Shown: positions 1-6,562 of the stretch, piece after piece
How the letters are laid out: every line of letters starts with the position of its first letter
Position numbering within the stretch: position 1 is the first letter of the stretch
Source of the DNA: a virus
IMG/VR virus record: IMGVR_UViG_3300014501_001233
Location: 1 to 20,797 of that record
DNA: 20,797 nucleotides
Strand: one strand, 5' to 3'
The notes under the pieces: model-generated
Told to the model about the DNA's origin: nothing
What the model saw: the letters and a program-made list of their open reading frames with translations, nothing else
The model's database searches: none
Position numbers and translations under genes: made by a program

Positions 1-1605
1 TCAAACAGGGAAATTACCCCCGTTGCCAGCGAAAGCTGCTGCACGCGGCTGAAGTGTCACGATTAAATCGGTAATCTCCGCGTCGGTTAGTTGCTTGCCC
101 GCATACTGCTTTTCATAGCGGTCCTGTATCTCTTTGGTCTTTGCCGCTATCTCATCTTGCGACAAGCCCTTGTTGCGGGTCTCCGCTTCGACTTCACCCG
201 AAGCCAATCCCCTAGCCTGTTTAGCGTCCAAGGTCTTGCCTTCGTACTTATCACGTACATCTTTCGTGGCTTGCGTCTTAATGGATATTTCCGCAATCTT
301 GTCGGCAACATAATTGACGATATCGTCCCATACTTGCTTGAACACGTTGGCCAGTTGCTTCATGATCCCCCATGCTTTAACCGCGAACTCCGCTAACGCC
401 CCGCCCCAACCGTAGACTACGTTCGGGAACTCTGATTTCAGGAACTCCCAAACGGTCGTAGCCGCTGACTTGATGCTAAGCCACGTTGAATCCCAATAGT
501 ATTCCAGTTGATGCCAAAGGGTAACCAGCCCAGCGGTAAAGCCGTGCCATGAGCCTAGCATCTTATCCAGGAACTCCACGATCTTCACGAAGCCGCTGAC
601 CGTTCGCTCAACGAAGGTATTGCCGCCACCGATGGCATAGGCGAAGGCGGTTACCAACGTGGCAAGCCCCGCGATTACGATAGCGATTGGTGACGTTACA
701 AGGGCTATTAGAGCGGCCCCAAGGGAAAAGACGGCTCCCGCTATGGCCACGAACCCCGCGACGCATGTGCCGACGAACGTGGCGATTGCGGGGCCAAAGG
801 CGATAACTGCCGCAATGGCCGCTCCGACCTCCGCCCAATGGATGATCTGCTGTTTCATTTCGGGGGTTAGGTGCTGTAGGTACATCGCTAGATTCTGTAG
901 GAAGGTGGATACTTTTTGGAGTTGCGGGACGAATATGGCCCCGAAGGTCTCCGCCGTCTCCATGACGGTATTATGGAGTTGTGAGAGTTGGCCATAGAAG
1001 GTATTGGTTTGCGCTTGTGCTTCTTCCATGCCCTTATTGCCGTAGGCCATGACGATATTCAGCCGCTCCTGATCGCTATGGGCGCGCTTGAGGTCTTCGG
1101 ACAGTTTGCCGTGTCCGCGCTCCAACATGCGGAAATTGCCGTCTTGGGCCTCCGTTACCGCCTTAATCCCTTCCTGGATGTCGCCACCGAACAAGGTAGA
1201 CATACCAATGCCCGCTTTGGTTACCTCTTCCATGTCGTCGGCGGTAACGCCTAGGTTAGCAGCGTAAGCCAACCCTTGCTTGATCGCGTCTTTTGAATAG
1301 GTCGTGATTCGTTGAAGTGATTCCGCGAATGCGTCATACTTCTTCATGTTTTGTTCTACTTCCATGCCGTTGGCGGAAAGAGCGGCATGGAGGGCGCTTT
1401 CGGCCTTCTCCGCGTCTCCGAAGGCTTTGGCGATGTAGGTAGCGCCAGCGGCTAGGAGGCCGAATACTTTGGTAGCCGCCCCGCTCAAAGCGGAGAAGCC
1501 ACTACCTAGTTGGGAGACGCTGGACTTCACGCGGCTCATGCCGCTGTCAAAGCCGCCAGTCTTTGCGCCGATATCCACGAATGCGTCAGCGATTGAAAAT
1601 CCCAC
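1..1605 (-). CDS. Phage tail tape measure protein
   Basis: This 534-residue protein probably fills the tail tube lumen, sets tail length and helps DNA delivery. It directly follows the tail assembly chaperone pair, which is the conserved place for a tape measure gene. The N-terminal third is Ala/Gly/Ser-rich and helical, with the amphipathic 'tape' character of this family. A strongly hydrophobic block at about residues 257-327 looks like two or more membrane segments, as is usual in tape measure proteins. The C-terminal part (about 430-510) is charged and coiled-coil-like. The start is GTG, with a GGGGGAG Shine-Dalgarno just upstream. At 534 residues it is short for the family, so a short siphovirus tail is expected. 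The stop codon occupies the first three bases of the window. I saw no lysozyme or peptidase motif. Confidence 0.9.
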   Translation of the reverse strand: MGFSIADAFVDIGAKTGGFDSGMSRVKSSVSQLGSGFSALSGAATKVFGLLAAGATYIAKAFGDAEKAESALHAALSANGMEVEQNMKKYDAFAESLQRITTYSKDAIKQGLAYAANLGVTADDMEEVTKAGIGMSTLFGGDIQEGIKAVTEAQDGNFRMLERGHGKLSEDLKRAHSDQERLNIVMAYGNKGMEEAQAQTNTFYGQLSQLHNTVMETAETFGAIFVPQLQKVSTFLQNLAMYLQHLTPEMKQQIIHWAEVGAAIAAVIAFGPAIATFVGTCVAGFVAIAGAVFSLGAALIALVTSPIAIVIAGLATLVTAFAYAIGGGNTFVERTVSGFVKIVEFLDKMLGSWHGFTAGLVTLWHQLEYYWDSTWLSIKSAATTVWEFLKSEFPNVVYGWGGALAEFAVKAWGIMKQLANVFKQVWDDIVNYVADKIAEISIKTQATKDVRDKYEGKTLDAKQARGLASGEVEAETRNKGLSQDEIAAKTKEIQDRYEKQYAGKQLTDAEITDLIVTLQPRAAAFAGNGGNFPV

Positions 1606-1616
1606 CGCTCCCCCTA

Positions 1617-1811
1617 TTAGATAGGCTTAGGCTTCTTCTTAGCCTTCGCCCTTATTTTGGCAATATGTTTCTCTAGTGCGGCAGGGCTACGGCTTTTCTT
1701 GTCATCCGCTTTCACATAGAGCATAACCTGACGCAACGTCATACGGTCGATTTCATAGGGCTTTACGGAATAACTGGATTGCTCCATTACTTCGCGGTAG
1801 AACCTTTCCAA
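1617..1811 (-). CDS. Tail assembly chaperone, downstream (T-like) frame
   Basis: A TTG-initiated reading gives 64 residues, basic at the C-terminus (Lys/Arg-rich with a KKKPKP tail). I do not think it is made from its own start. The same frame stays open upstream without a stop to a CCCTTTG heptamer at 1871-1877, inside the preceding ORF. It therefore looks like the gpT-type extension reached by -1 ribosomal frameshifting, as for lambda G/GT. The predicted fusion has 138 residues from the upstream frame plus 84 from this one, 222 in total. Its place between tail tube/chaperone and tape measure genes fits exactly. The role of GT-type proteins is to chaperone the tape measure during tail tube polymerisation. 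Confidence 0.82.
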   Translation of the reverse strand: MERFYREVMEQSSYSVKPYEIDRMTLRQVMLYVKADDKKSRSPAALEKHIAKIRAKAKKKPKPI

Positions 1812-1834
1812 GTCCCAGCCCTCCGAAGGCGCTT

Positions 1835-2284
1835 CTACTCTTGCTTCGCTTTCGCTTCCGGAGGCACTATCAAAGGGTCGTTCTTGAACCCCGCCATTTC
1901 CAGAATCTTCTCCGTCAATTCACCAATGTTATTTGCCGTCAACATGTCAAAGGCCTCCGCCTTCGTCACGCTCTCTTGCCGCTTGCGAAGCGACAGATAC
2001 AGCATAAGCGCCGTACCGTTCATCGTCGCGGCCCTAACGTCGAACTCTGGCGATCCTAGCCGTATCCCCTTGATGTCATCGTAAGCCTTGCCTAGAAGAA
2101 ACTGACGGTCTTCAGGCTCCAAACCGCCCAACTCCGACTTGATAAGCCGCAACTGTTCGCGCTTGAAATCGTCCTCCATCTCCTTGAAGTCACTCATGAC
2201 CAACGGAGACATAAGCCACGTCTTACCCTTGAAGTCGAAGGTAGTATTCGCGGCAATATGGTCGTTTGAATCGTTTGAACTCAT
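1835..2284 (-). CDS. Tail assembly chaperone (G-like)
   Basis: This 149-residue acidic protein lies between the tail tube gene and the tape measure gene and is predicted to be the abundant short product of the G/GT chaperone pair. It has a strong AAGGGGAG Shine-Dalgarno before its ATG. The sequence contains the pattern typical of phage tail assembly chaperones: an N-terminal beta section (FDFKGKTWLMSPLV), then helices, including a region around residues 100-130 ending in ILEMAGF. The identification rests on gene position and frame architecture more than on a recognised motif. The slippery heptamer near its 3' end (codons CCT TTG in the zero frame) allows read-through into the -1 frame. Confidence 0.82.
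   Translation of the reverse strand: MSSNDSNDHIAANTTFDFKGKTWLMSPLVMSDFKEMEDDFKREQLRLIKSELGGLEPEDRQFLLGKAYDDIKGIRLGSPEFDVRAATMNGTALMLYLSLRKRQESVTKAEAFDMLTANNIGELTEKILEMAGFKNDPLIVPPEAKAKQE
1871..1877 (-). promoter_or_regulatory. Programmed -1 frameshift slippery heptamer
   Basis: On the minus strand the bases read CCCTTTG, phased as C CCT TTG in the zero frame. This matches the X XXY YYZ rule for -1 slippage: the P-site codon can re-pair CCT to CCC and the A-site codon TTG to TTT. After the slip the -1 frame is open from here to 1617 and encodes the T-like extension. The upstream frame ends shortly afterwards at 1835. I did not identify a clear downstream pseudoknot by eye. Confidence 0.8.
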
Positions 2285-2373
2285 AATCTCCCCTTGTTGT
2301 TTTCTTATTGTCTATCGACAGCCTACAGCCTTCGGCTTTACGTCGTAGCGCCATAGGCGGACAACTTGTGAGA

Positions 2374-2781
2374 TTAAGGATTAAACGTGAATGCTCCAGT
2401 GACTTTTGCGGCAAGCGTATAAGCCACTACCGCTTCAACGCTCAAGTCTACGTTTACGTCAGATACCTTGGCGTATGCCGCGCTGATCGTCGGAATACTG
2501 GAGGCCGCGTTGACGAACAACTGTAGTGCCGTCAGGATGTAGTTATTGCTTTGTAGGTTGATCGGCGCTTCGGCGGGGTCTTTGGTAGCGTCCCATTGCG
2601 CATCTACGGTAACTTCACAACCTTGTAGACCCGCCTGATACTCGTAAAAGCCGCCGCTGGTGGTAGACGTAGTGTCCAAGTCTTGCGTCATCACCTTAGC
2701 CGTCCATTTCTTCACTGATAGCGCGGTCCCGTTAACGGTAACCTTGCCAGCGTAGCCGATGAGATATTGATTCAAAGCCAT
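2374..2781 (-). CDS. Major tail tube protein
   Basis: This 135-residue protein is predicted to polymerise into the tail tube. It is beta-rich and mostly hydrophobic/Thr/Ser, with the family-typical N-terminus (short beta strand, a V-x-G-T turn and a K-W strand) and a 'GCEVTVDAQWD' segment like the 'g.ev.v.g.wd' strand of siphovirus major tail proteins. It sits upstream of the tail chaperone pair, as expected. The start is ATG with GGGGGC upstream. It is separated from the chaperone gene by about 90 bp containing only weak hairpins. At 135 residues it is a compact version without an added Ig-like domain. Confidence 0.85.
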   Translation of the reverse strand: MALNQYLIGYAGKVTVNGTALSVKKWTAKVMTQDLDTTSTTSGGFYEYQAGLQGCEVTVDAQWDATKDPAEAPINLQSNNYILTALQLFVNAASSIPTISAAYAKVSDVNVDLSVEAVVAYTLAAKVTGAFTFNP

Positions 2782-2851
2782 ATAGCCCCCTAAAAAAGAT
2801 TAATCTTACTATCGTATTCGACTTGCCGTCTATCGGTTCCTTCAAATAGAG

Positions 2852-3553
2852 TTACGGTATCTTGACATCTTGATTCCAGCCGTAGGTGGCATTACTTCGC
2901 GGCAAGCAGCAGTTGGGATTGATCGTATAGACTTCTAAGAGCATAGCGGCATGGAGGCCGTGGGCGATGGCCGCTGGAGCCGATTGGTTGCCGACGAATA
3001 GCCTTGAGCCTTTGATCATTTGTGCGGCTTCTAACAGGTTAGCGGTTGGGAGGTACGGTAGTGGCCCTACGTCTTTCTGGAACTGCTGGTGCTCATCGGG
3101 AAGCCCTATGAAGGCCGCTTGATCGTGATATTTGGCATAAACCTTATGCCACGGGAAATGGGGATTATGGTAGCGGCTGGAGCGGCTGAAGATAATAGGG
3201 TAGTCGGTAGCCAATGGAGTTACGCGGAGCCAAGGAGTATCCCTTTCCGTCAGCGGTATATTGAAGGCTTTTAGATGCGCGTCAACAATGGATTTACTGT
3301 ACGGCATGTAGTCCCGCCAAGCGTTGAGGTTAATGGCATCGTCGGGGGCCGAAGGCGTAACGTACTGTACATCGTTGATATAGGGCTGTTGGAGCAAGAG
3401 CGGTCTTATCATGTTTACGCGCTCTTGCGTCATTCGGTGGGTAGTTTCGGGGGAGTTATAGAGGTAGAGAGTTGCGGGGGTCTTTGACAACGCTCTGATA
3501 GTTGCTAGGCCGTACAGCAAATCACCTAAATCGCCATAGTGAGCAAGGTTCAT
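2852..3553 (-). CDS. GT9-like (heptosyltransferase-type) glycosyltransferase
   Basis: This 233-residue protein resembles GT-B glycosyltransferases of family 9. The N-terminus has the GDLGDLLYGLATIRAL pattern (GT9 'G.iGD.l...p.i..L'). The C-terminal half has a strand-helix FIGLP and then the nucleotide-sugar loop SRLFVGNQSAPAAIAHGL, like the GT9 'F(V/I)GnDsG..HlAaa.G' motif. It is shorter than bacterial heptosyltransferases (about 320-350 residues), so the interdomain region is reduced. Its ATG follows the stop of the tail terminator gene after one base, with no Shine-Dalgarno of its own, so it looks translationally coupled to tail synthesis. The donor and acceptor are unknown. It could modify a virion protein or host surface sugars; I favour the virion because of co-expression with structural genes. 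Confidence 0.75.
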   Translation of the reverse strand: MNLAHYGDLGDLLYGLATIRALSKTPATLYLYNSPETTHRMTQERVNMIRPLLLQQPYINDVQYVTPSAPDDAINLNAWRDYMPYSKSIVDAHLKAFNIPLTERDTPWLRVTPLATDYPIIFSRSSRYHNPHFPWHKVYAKYHDQAAFIGLPDEHQQFQKDVGPLPYLPTANLLEAAQMIKGSRLFVGNQSAPAAIAHGLHAAMLLEVYTINPNCCLPRSNATYGWNQDVKIP

Positions 3554-3554
3554 G

Positions 3555-3977
3555 TTAATCGACTTGTCCTACGTCTTCAGTAATCAAAAACTCATACGTA
3601 ACGAAGGCGTGATAAGTCTGTTCATCTTCGGCAAGGATACCTTCGCTCTTACGAATCGTGCCGACGCTAATATCCGTCAGTTCATACTCATCCCCCAGCG
3701 TCAAGGTAACAAAGTCAAAATGCGCCTTGATTAGACCGATAGCGTTGAGCGCAACCGTATCGGTCGTAGCCCATACGCTAAACTGTACTTGAACAGTATT
3801 CAAGAGGCACGTCGGTTGGGTTTGGAAGTCGGGAGTAGCGGTTACCAAAGTCAGTACGCACGTAGGCAGCGGCTCCGCGTTGCGCGCATGAGACAGGAAA
3901 CAGCCGTTGGGGAAGATCGCCGTTAAGGCTGGTATATCGTTGAACAAGGTTTGAATACCGATTAACAGTTGGATCAA
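3555..3977 (-). CDS. Tail terminator / tail completion protein (gp17-like, DUF3168 type)
   Basis: The product is a 140-residue protein. Its N-terminal helix (LIQLLIGIQTLFNDIPALTAIF) and the later 'VQVQFSVWATTDTVALNAIGLIKAHF' section resemble HK97 gp17-type proteins, which cap the tail tube after assembly. I chose the TTG at 3975-3977 because it has an ideal AAGGGGAA Shine-Dalgarno seven bases upstream, matching the other phage genes. The frame is also open farther upstream to 4160, but that extension runs through hairpins and a dispersed repeat and has no family-like sequence. It lies after the gp10-like gene and before the tail tube gene, as in HK97-like phages. A GT9-like gene is coupled to its stop codon. 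Confidence 0.8.
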   Translation of the reverse strand: MIQLLIGIQTLFNDIPALTAIFPNGCFLSHARNAEPLPTCVLTLVTATPDFQTQPTCLLNTVQVQFSVWATTDTVALNAIGLIKAHFDFVTLTLGDEYELTDISVGTIRKSEGILAEDEQTYHAFVTYEFLITEDVGQVD

Positions 3978-3988
3978 TTTATTTCCCC

Positions 3989-4028
3989 TTCCGCAGAAAA
4001 CTGCCACGCTTGTCGTGGCAGATGAATG
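3989..4028 (+). repeat. 40-bp dispersed hairpin repeat, copy 1
   Basis: This 40-bp block is identical to the reverse complement of 18489-18528. It contains the hairpin CTGCCACG-CTTGT-CGTGGCAG (8-bp stem, 5-base loop) at about 4001-4021, flanked by conserved CCGCAGAAAA and ATGAATG. It lies directly upstream of the Shine-Dalgarno of the tail terminator gene. The flanks outside the 40 bp differ between copies. Confidence 0.85.
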
Positions 4029-4178
4029 CGGTAGCGGCCTCCGGCCGATAACGCAATAGAAACATTTGCCAAAAAGATGGAACAATCTTAAATCCTCTTC
4101 GGAGGTATTTGTCACCTGTTTTAGCAAATGCGGCAATTGAATCTGCCGCTCCGGAAGCAACTCCGTTGCCCCGGGAAT

Positions 4179-4199
4179 CCCCTACGCTTGTCGTAGGGG
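4179..4199 (+). repeat. Hairpin with the same loop as the 40-bp repeat
   Basis: The sequence is CCCCTACG-CTTGT-CGTAGGGG, a perfect 8-bp stem with a 5-base loop. The inner ACG-CTTGT-CGT core is identical to that of the 40-bp repeat, while the outer stem bases differ but remain paired. It starts five bases after the stop codon of the gp10-like gene on the minus strand. No U-tract follows, so it is not a typical intrinsic terminator. Confidence 0.7.
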
Positions 4200-4204
4200 T
4201 AAGT

Positions 4205-4570
4205 TCAATTCCCCTTTAGGATCGCTAGGATACGCGGTATCATTAGTTGGTAGGCTGGCCGTATGAACGGTCTTGCGGCCATCCGCCTACTACCTAGTTC
4301 CAGGAACTTCGCGTAGATAACATTCGTGCCAACGCGCGCTTTCATATTGGCAATGTCTATCTCATGACTGATACTGGCGCGGAGCCGTCCCAAATCTTTA
4401 TGGGGCGGCTCCCCAGCGGCCGAAGGCGTAGTGCCGTGATTCGACGGCTCCGAAATACTTTCCTTAATGGCGTTCTGGAGTTCATAAGCGGCGCGCTCAA
4501 GTTTCTTGACGGTCGTAGCCTTCAAGAGTTTCTTGAACTCCTCTCCTCTCCATGAAACATTGCTTGCCAT
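4205..4570 (-). CDS. HK97 gp10-like tail component
   Basis: The product is a 121-residue protein of the HK97 gp10 family, a minor neck/tail-joining protein. Visible family features are the N-terminal helix with LKKLERAAYELQNAIK-type residues, a 'GEPPHKDLGRLRASI' turn (family: 'aP.dTG.Lr.sI'), the 'VGTNVIYAKFLELGSRRMAARPFIRPAY' core (family: 'vgt...Ya...E.Gt....a.PFlrpA'), and a C-terminal helix. The ATG has an AGGAG Shine-Dalgarno and directly abuts the stop of the head closure gene, so the two are probably cotranslated. Length and position match the family. Confidence 0.92.
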   Translation of the reverse strand: MASNVSWRGEEFKKLLKATTVKKLERAAYELQNAIKESISEPSNHGTTPSAAGEPPHKDLGRLRASISHEIDIANMKARVGTNVIYAKFLELGSRRMAARPFIRPAYQLMIPRILAILKGN

Positions 4571-4912
4571 TTATGTTTCTCCTGTCGGTTTGCGTTCACA
4601 ATCACAAGCAAAGAGCCTGTTAAGATCGCCACCCATATTGAGGATCGACAGTACGCGGAAGTTACTCCCGTCGTAGACAAACCTATCATCTACGTTCACG
4701 TTAGGGTTAATCGCGGAGTAGATGCGATAGAGTTTAGTGCTATCGAAATCTCCGTACATTATTTTGGCAAGGTCCGCTTTCAGGTTGTCGAAGCGACAAG
4801 GGAAATTAGAGGTAACCGCTGACCAGCCGACAACAACGCCACCGGTAGGGCTTTTGCTCTGTTGCTGGACTTCAATCGTTGCCGTATGGATCATTAGTCG
4901 CGAGATACTCAT
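4571..4912 (-). CDS. Head closure protein (SPP1 gp16 / head-tail joining type)
   Basis: The product is a 113-residue beta-barrel-type protein that would close the connector after packaging and form the tail docking site. The family pattern is visible: an N-terminal R-L-M-I-H-T-A-T-I-E-V strand, then a G-G-V-x-V-G-W strand pair, a central hinge with 'ADLAKIMYGDF', and the C-terminal 'DDRFVYDGSNFRVLSILN' section (family: 'gDri...G..y.V..v.d'). It has a good AAGGGGAGAT Shine-Dalgarno and abuts the gp10-like gene. Its position after the connector gene is standard, apart from the interposed glycosyltransferase. Confidence 0.88.
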   Translation of the reverse strand: MSISRLMIHTATIEVQQQSKSPTGGVVVGWSAVTSNFPCRFDNLKADLAKIMYGDFDSTKLYRIYSAINPNVNVDDRFVYDGSNFRVLSILNMGGDLNRLFACDCERKPTGET

Positions 4913-4928
4913 ATCTCCCCTTACTCTC

Positions 4929-5324
4929 TTAGGCTCCCCACGACCTTCCTTGATTCGCCACCAGCCGCCGCTCCGTTACCTTCTCATCCGTCGCGTTCCA
5001 TGCCTTGACTTGCTCCGCTGGCCCCGCAGGGGGCCCCGTAAACTTGAAGCGTAATTCGTTGGAATGTTGTATCTCTCTGGCCCCTGGACCGTGAACCACC
5101 AGCCACCTACAGCGCGACGCCTTGGCTCTTGCCCGCAAGTCGTGGTCCTCATTGCCCCAGCCCTTATGGTCCTCATCGTAACCGCCTAACGAATAAAACG
5201 TATCGCGGTACAACCCTATGTAGCCGTTGAGGTCAGTTGAGGAATACACCACGTTATGCGGAGTATAGGTGTCCAACTGAAGGCTTAACGAAGCCCGCAA
5301 GACATTATGACTTGCGGGCCCCAA
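4929..5324 (-). CDS. Glycosyltransferase, C-terminal fragment after frameshift
   Basis: This is the second part of a GT-A fold glycosyltransferase whose N-terminal part is 5348-5620. Reading this frame upstream of the TTG at 5324 gives LVSLDADNL, which supplies the missing D-A-D metal/nucleotide-sugar motif and joins the end of the first fragment (DGDF) seamlessly. The fragment carries the acceptor-side motif GWGNEDHDL, typical of the galactosyltransferase C-terminal domain (Glyco_transf_7C, 'GWG.EDxDl'), preceded by 'LGGYDEDHKGWG'. The TTG has no Shine-Dalgarno and lies after the DAD motif, so independent translation would give an inactive piece. A functional enzyme needs a -1 shift or the loss of one base to be real only in the assembly. 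Confidence 0.75.
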   Translation of the reverse strand: MGPASHNVLRASLSLQLDTYTPHNVVYSSTDLNGYIGLYRDTFYSLGGYDEDHKGWGNEDHDLRARAKASRCRWLVVHGPGAREIQHSNELRFKFTGPPAGPAEQVKAWNATDEKVTERRLVANQGRSWGA

Positions 5325-5347
5325 CAGGTTATCGGCGTCAAGGCTGA

Positions 5348-5620
5348 CTAGAAATCCCCGTCAGCGGCCTTATGGGCTACGTTCTTGGCATGGGCGTGAT
5401 GATACGTGCCCGTATGATCGTAGAGAACGTACTTGACCTTGGGATACCTGTTGATCCCCGAAGACTTCACCCAATCGTCCAGCCCTTCGCTGTCTCCGTA
5501 ATTGACAATCACGAATTGGGTAGCCTCATCGGTAAACTTGAGGTTGTAGGGCAAGGTCTGCTTGAGGTGTTCAAGACGGCCCTTGATCGGCGTACAGTAG
5601 GAAATCAGCCCAGTATACAT
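5348..5620 (-). CDS. Glycosyltransferase (GT2/GT7C type), N-terminal fragment before frameshift
   Basis: This 90-residue fragment holds the first half of a GT-A Rossmann domain: a 'LISYCTPIKGRLEHLKQTLP' start (family 'CT.nR..hL.qTLp'), a strand FVIVNYGDSEGL, and the helix HAHAKNVAHKAADGDF that leads into the DAD motif. The stop TAG follows DGDF at once. The -1 frame continues as LVSLDADN and then the C-terminal fragment at 4929-5324. The ATG overlaps the stop of the connector gene by one base (TAATG), so translation is coupled to a structural gene. The intact product would be about 230 residues, a normal single-domain length. This is probably a broken gene; a recoding event is less likely because the site GGGGATTTC is not a canonical heptamer. 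Confidence 0.75.
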   Translation of the reverse strand: MYTGLISYCTPIKGRLEHLKQTLPYNLKFTDEATQFVIVNYGDSEGLDDWVKSSGINRYPKVKYVLYDHTGTYHHAHAKNVAHKAADGDF

Positions 5621-6537
5621 TAAATCACAAACCTTTTGTACTTGTTCAATACGCTCTTAATCTCATCGGTAATCGTCATAAAGGCGTCCAGGCGGTTCTT
5701 ATAGTTGTAATCCCCTATTCTTTCGCTGTCCTTCGTAGTATCAATTTGCGAAGCGTAATAGAGCCGCTGAACCACTTGAGCCGTCGCCAACTGAACGTCG
5801 TTAGGGACCGTCGCATAGCCAGCGGAGTACACTACTTCAACCGATTGGAACCCCCATGGAAAGTTGTAATACGTTGACGTTGACGTTGCCGTCGTAGTAG
5901 CACCAGGTTTAAGGGCTATGATCCCCGCGGCGCTGACGATAAAGTCGGAGCCGCTGACGGTAACAGGATCGGTGAAGTAAGGGAACAAGGTAACCGTAGT
6001 CAGCGCGGTAACAGGGTAGTTCTTCAACGCCAACTTATACCCACCTTCGGTAAGGTCGTAGAACTCAAGATAGTTAGTGATAACGAAATTGTTGTGACAA
6101 TAACTGACAACCGCTTGTGAAGCGGCGTCAATCAGTTGCCCTAAGAGAGTATCGTAGGTGGTAACGGTAAGGCTTAGGTATTGTTTCGCGTAGTTGAGAG
6201 TTATCAAGTCGGTGCTGTTGGGGAGGCCTCCGCCCCATTGAACGGTGCCGATGCCGATTACATCGTCGGTAGAAGCGGGGGAGCCGCCAATCTGTTGGTA
6301 GTAACTGACGCTGTAGGTTCCAGCGGTAATAATCAGCGTCGGGAAGTTTCCTTCATAGAAGCCGTCAGTAGGTTGCTCCGTCATGGCTACCGCGTACGCT
6401 GATTGGTCGGAGGTACTGTAGTTCTCAAAGGCGGAGGTAGAGTTGTTCCAGAATTGGCCAAGGCTATTAGAGACTATCGCGTAGGCCACGGCTCCGTGAA
6501 GCGGCGGTAAAGTTTGGAGCGTTAATTCATTGGCCAT
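5620..6537 (-). CDS. Head-tail connector (gp6-like) with extra N-terminal beta domain
   Basis: This is a 305-residue protein. Residues about 105-305 look like the HK97 gp6-like connector/adaptor that binds under the portal: 'LITLNYAKQYLSLTVTTYD' followed by 'LLGQLIDAASQAVVSYC', a beta-hairpin section (LALKNYPVTALTTVTL...), 'VEVVYSAGYATVPNDVQLATAQVV', and a C-terminal helix. Residues 1-104 form a separate Tyr/Thr/Ser-rich beta domain (GQFWNNSTSAFENY, GFYEGNFPTLIITAGTYSVSYYQQ), which is not part of ordinary connectors (about 100-200 residues). It has an AAAAGGGGAAT Shine-Dalgarno before ATG. The glycosyltransferase gene overlaps its stop by one base. Confidence 0.83.
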   Translation of the reverse strand: MANELTLQTLPPLHGAVAYAIVSNSLGQFWNNSTSAFENYSTSDQSAYAVAMTEQPTDGFYEGNFPTLIITAGTYSVSYYQQIGGSPASTDDVIGIGTVQWGGGLPNSTDLITLNYAKQYLSLTVTTYDTLLGQLIDAASQAVVSYCHNNFVITNYLEFYDLTEGGYKLALKNYPVTALTTVTLFPYFTDPVTVSGSDFIVSAAGIIALKPGATTTATSTSTYYNFPWGFQSVEVVYSAGYATVPNDVQLATAQVVQRLYYASQIDTTKDSERIGDYNYKNRLDAFMTITDEIKSVLNKYKRFVI

Positions 6538-6562
6538 AGATTCCCCTTTTCGTTACACTACT

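Larger units (their letters stand above)
3978..4204 (-). other. Hairpin-rich 227-bp intergenic region, possible structured RNA
   Basis: This is the longest gap within the structural operon and it is dense in potential stems. Besides the two ACAAG-loop hairpins at its borders (listed separately), I see a GCGGCA/TGCCGC stem near 4131-4150, a CCTC-TTCG-GAGG hairpin near 4094-4105, a GGCC-TCC-GGCC hairpin near 4037-4047, and a longer-range CATTTGC/GCAAATG pairing (about 4060 with 4124) enclosing the CCTC hairpin. A structured leader for the tail terminator mRNA or an inserted miniature element would both fit. No protein motif is seen in the open frame running through it. Confidence 0.45.

Noticed and set aside
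2310-2360. Possible degraded copy of the portal palindromic element between tail tube and chaperone genes
   Set aside because: The shared pieces (GCCTTCGGC, TTA, CGTAG, GCC) are short and the pairing is imperfect, so chance cannot be excluded.
3978-4160. N-terminal extension of the tail terminator gene to an ATG at 4160
   Set aside because: The extension runs through the hairpins and the 40-bp repeat, has no family-like sequence, and the TTG at 3975-3977 has an ideal AAGGGGAA Shine-Dalgarno like its neighbours.
5293-5319. GCCCGCAAG/CTTGCGGGC hairpin as a stimulator of frameshifting in the glycosyltransferase
   Set aside because: The stem begins more than 30 bases after the slip site, whereas stimulators normally sit about 5-9 bases away. 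It is reported only as a hairpin in coding sequence.
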